64,000 nucleotides of DNA. Origin: Welwitschia mirabilis (Eukaryota > Gnetophyta > Gnetopsida > Welwitschiales). Below, one piece after another: positions 61,161-64,000 of the stretch (its first letter is position 1; each line of letters opens with the position of its first letter). The DNA lies in assembly GCA_051453625.1 (NCBI GenBank), contig JBOZIK010000001.1, positions 273,073,768 to 273,137,767 of the forward strand. Direction: 5' to 3'. The position numbers and the translations under genes are program-made. Under the pieces are notes generated by a model. It made no database searches. It was given only the letters and a program-made list of their open reading frames with translations, and was not told the origin of the DNA.

Positions 61161-62030
61161 GACATAAACATTTTCATATATAAGTTCATAAAGTGAAAAG
61201 CCTAAAGATTTTTTCCAAGTACTACAGTAAGCCCACAAAACATTGTTAAGTTTAGAAGTTTAAGTTTTTTTAATTAATGAATGCTATTTTTTGGAGCATC
61301 TTTTTAATTTCTCTATTTGCAGTTTTATCTTGATCGTTAGTTTGTGAATGATAAGCACATGCAATACTACGTTTAATTCCAATGTATAAAAGAACTTTTT
61401 GAAAGGTAATTGATAAAATGAGTTCCTTGATTACTAATGATGATTTTAGGAAAACTAAAACATTGAAAGATACGAGTTTAGGCAAAATTGCAAATAGTTC
61501 AAGAATAATTCTTGATAGTACAGAAAGCTTTAACCCACTTTGTAATATAATCAATGATGATTAGTATGTGATTTTTATCATGAATAGGTGGTTTAATATG
61601 ACCTATAAAGTTAACTCCCTAATAATCAAAAAGTTTACATTCAAGAATAGGTTTAAGAAATATATCTTGAGAATGAATTAGGCTACCATAATGTTTGATA
61701 AGCATCAAACCTTTTAATAGAAATATTTTAAAAGATTAGACAAATAGAAACCAAAGTAAAAAAATTTTATTTTAGTCTTTTAAATACTAAAGTATCCTCC
61801 ATGTATCCTACCATAATAAAGGTTAGGATATCTAGTTTTTCTCTTTCAAGTATACATTTGTATATGATTTGGTCTTTGTATCTTTGATAAATATGGTGTT
61901 CTTTCCATTCATAATCATCAATTCTATGGAGAAATAAGTTTTAATGGTTATGATTCCAATGCTCAAGAGTTTTCATGGTAACAAGGTAGTTCATAATATC
62001 AGCATACCAAGAAACAAGAAACAAGATGAG
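61161..62030 (-). pseudogene. integrase core of E4
   Basis: On the minus strand VNFIGHIKPPIHDKNHILII and DYITKWVKAF lie at about 61620-61530 (family GVDFMGPFPxSxxxxYILVxVDYVTKWVEA). IIISNQGTHFIN follows near 61445-61410, and CAYHSQTNDQDKTANREIKK in the open stretch 61554-61270. LWAYC, then YELIYENV, come just before the E2 insertion at 61161. Stops and frameshifts are frequent, but the catalytic-core order is intact. Confidence 0.85.
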
Positions 62031-63345
62031 TAGAAGAAATGACATGAAGTTTTTCAACAACAAATATTTGTTCATCTAGGAAGGAGTCATTTATGGGAAG
62101 TTTATCATGACAACAAGAGAGTTGAGATAAGTCATCTACAATACTATTATGTTTTTTAGCCTTATTAATGATAATAAGATTTAACTCTTTTATGTGAAGG
62201 AATCACCAAATAATTCTAGCAATAGAATCTTTCTTAGTCATGAGATAGTATATAGCTACATGATTAGTGTAAACATTGGTATGAAAACCAAGAATATAAT
62301 GTCTAAGGTAATCAAAGAAAATGATAATGGCAAAAAATTCCCTTTTAGTAGTAGTATAGTTGGATTTGACTTTAGACAAAGTTTTAATGAGATAGGATAT
62401 GACTTTAACATCGCTTTCACATTTTTAGCTAAGAACCTCATCCATAATTAAGTTGCTTGTATTACACATGAGTTATAAATCTTGAGTTCAATTGGGATCC
62501 CTATGATAATAGGTTCAAAAAAAATTTTATTCTTAATTATTTTAAAATTAAGTTAAGATGATTCATCTAAATTAAATTTATATTCTTTCTCAAGTAATAA
62601 GTGAAGGGGTTTACAAACATTGGCATAATGTTGAATAAAATGATGATAGAAACTAGCATAACTAAGGAATGATCTAACTTGTTTGACATTAGTTGATCAA
62701 ATTTTATAAGGTCCACTTTCATCCCTCATTAGAAATGTGATAACTTAAAAATTTCCATTTTTAATAAGAAAGGAACTCTTTTTCCAACTCAAGTATATGC
62801 CACTATCTATACATCAATTCAAGATATTCTCTATACTTTCTATGATTTGTTTAAAAGTTTAACCAAAGATGGAGAAGTAATTCATAAATATTTTAATAGA
62901 ATCCTATACCATGTCAAAAAAATATATTTATCATTACTCATTGAAAAGTTTCTATCCAAAAGGCATTCTTTTAAAGGCAAAATTTCCAAAGGAAGAGGTA
63001 AAAGTTGTTTTTGCTTGATCTTCACTTGATATGCAAACTTGATTATATCCACTGTACCCATCGAGAAAATAATAGTAGGCATGTCCTTGGATTATATTAA
63101 GTACTTAATTAAGAAAGGGTAAACAGCAATGATCCTTTTTAGTAACCTAATTAAGTTTTCTAAAATTAATGCACATTCTTCATTTCCCTCCCTTTTTAAG
63201 GACTACTGTTAAGGGGCTAATTCACTCACTATTAGATATAGCATAGATATTCTTAGCATTTATAAGTTTAATAATTTCATCTTTGACTACTTGCTTAAGG
63301 GATTTATTAAGTCTTTGTTAGGGTTACTTAACTAGTTTAGCATTA
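62031..63345 (-). pseudogene. reverse transcriptase and RNase H of E4
   Basis: The minus strand runs from VVKDEIIKLINAKNIYAISN near 63310 through CINFRKLN near 63170 to FLDGYSGYNQVCISSEDQAK near 63085-63025, then TTFTSSFGNFAFKRMPF. The catalytic box near 62880 reads FMNYFSIFG where the family has YMDDFSVFG, so both catalytic Asp residues are lost. The RNase H region has KREFFAIIISFDYLRHYILG near 62350, then VYTNHVAIYYLMTKKDSIAR (family TEKELLAVVFAxxKFRxYLxG, VxTDHxALKYLMxKKDAKPR). An INDSFLDEQIF linker lies near 62075. Confidence 0.88.
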
Positions 63346-63849
63346 TCTTTAAGGAGATTTTACATTAAAATTTGAAAGGAGGAATGGCAGCTAAGTCTTT
63401 ATGAAATCAAGGAAAAATATTTTTTGAGGGCTAAAAGTGATACTAAGTTGGATTATTATTGAGTAGTAAAAATGTCACTTATTATTAAAGTTTTATTTAG
63501 ACTATTAGATTAAAAATTGTATTTTAGATATTTGAGTAACTTTGTCAATTCTAGTTGGAATTTTTTAAGTTTTTTTTATTGAATTACCATCAATGATTAT
63601 ATCTCAAACTCTTGTGGGGATGACAATAGAGAATGGCACTCTTTAAAAAGGTTTTCCATTAAGTAAATATGTTGGATTTTCTCTTAGTTTAAAAATTCCT
63701 TATCCTCATGCTCAAGATAGTGTATTTTAGTTTGGTTATCATATAAAGTTAATTCATGTAGCATTATTGATACTTATTCAATTTAAAGAATTAAAATTCT
63801 ATGGTTGAAAATCCTCATAAACTTAAAGCTATAATATAAAAATATAATG
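63346..63849 (-). other. E4 region upstream of RT
   Basis: The minus strand just before RT reads NLLKDNAKLVK, like the ILLEDNAKPVRQPQRRLNP linker of gypsy RT. Beyond about 63450 no clear protease or gag is seen, only broken frames. Confidence 0.45.
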
Positions 63850-64000
63850 CCCCAAAATCTAACAGTTAAAAATTCAAACTTTACTTTGATGCTCTGATAC
63901 CAAAAATAACACCCCAAACTTCTATAGTTGAAAAATTTGAACTTGCTCTAGTATCTAAATTATAAAACCTCTCTATATAATTAAATCTAAAGCTAAAGAC
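63850..64000 (-). repeat. two-copy 57-bp repeat with an initiator-tRNA-Met type primer site
   Basis: On the minus strand TGGTATCAGAGC at 63902-63891 is exactly the primer site complementary to initiator tRNA-Met used by many copia and some gypsy elements. The plus-strand flanks 63848-63900 and 63909-63960 resemble each other (AATGCCCCAAAATCT and AACACCCCAAACTTCT starts). This differs from the tRNA-Asp site of E2 and E5, so another element may be inserted or abut here. Confidence 0.55.

Larger units (their letters stand above)
49243..64000 (-). mobile_element. Ty3/gypsy element E4, split by insertion of E2
   Basis: On the minus strand the order from the right is a pre-RT linker and RT (from about 63345), RNase H, integrase (to 61161), then the foreign E2 (61160-53195). 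After that come the integrase C-terminus (53194-52820), a 3' non-coding region and the 3' LTR (50497-49243). Integrase resumes on the far side of E2 at the corresponding point of the domain, and the breakpoints carry a near-perfect 5-bp duplication. The 5' LTR and gag lie beyond the window or are missing. Frames are full of stops. Confidence 0.85.

Noticed and set aside
1-64000. CRISPR array or prokaryotic operon
   Set aside because: The recurrent palindromes are irregularly spaced and tied to retroelement bodies. Introns, LTRs and tRNA primer sites show plant nuclear DNA.

Overview
The window looks like repeat-rich, gene-poor nuclear DNA of a land plant, probably an angiosperm. It is very AT-rich. 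Most recognisable sequence is decayed LTR retrotransposon of the Ty3/gypsy (Athila/Tat-like) kind, with one Ty1/copia relic and CACTA (En/Spm) DNA transposons. The captured host-gene fragments (a SIN3-like corepressor and an acetyl-CoA C-acetyltransferase) resemble plant proteins. I see no intact host gene, rRNA, tRNA or CRISPR array. The species cannot be named. Sequence gaps lie at 4361-4460, 5893-6319, 34783-34882, 35195-35258, 38043-38142, 38669-39287, 44611-45309, 46017-46116, 47426-47525, 58430-58477 and 59565-60337. Five of these are exactly 100 N, so their true size is unknown.

Layout. 1-6426: 3' half of a plus-strand Ty3/gypsy element (E1), from integrase through a long 3' region to an LTR. 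About 7200-10450: relic of a plus-strand Ty1/copia element. 10136-14595: AT-rich, degenerate repeats. 14596-24250: a minus-strand Ty3/gypsy element (E5) with two diverged LTRs, a tRNA-Asp-type primer site, gag and protease but no visible reverse transcriptase. 24251-27538: AT-rich, with weak retroelement traces and a tandem repeat. 27539 onward: left end of a CACTA element (A), followed by a minus-strand SIN3-like fragment (30440-31870) and two tandem thiolase fragments (37568-38546). 40621-46562: a second CACTA element (B), bounded by matching inverted repeats and a 3-bp target duplication, carrying a broken tnp2 transposase. 47226-47425: CACTA subterminal repeats cut by a gap. 47526-48425: piece of a minus-strand gypsy 3' end.

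49243-64000: a minus-strand gypsy element (E4) with its 3' LTR at 49243-50497, whose integrase is interrupted by a plus-strand gypsy element (E2, 53195-61160). E4 integrase, RNase H and reverse transcriptase resume at 61161-63345. E2 has both LTRs, a primer site, gag and protease, but goes from protease directly into the 3' non-coding region. It therefore lacks reverse transcriptase, RNase H and integrase.

The elements are old. Frames are full of stops, and the sites that can be compared with family consensus (primer sites, catalytic residues) differ mostly by C-to-T and G-to-A changes, as expected from long-term cytosine methylation and deamination. The most unusual recurrent signal is a short palindromic motif built on TATCATCC/GGATGATA, scattered many times through LTRs, leaders and 3' regions of E1, E2 and E4. 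All calls are by reading and peptide recognition; no search was run.
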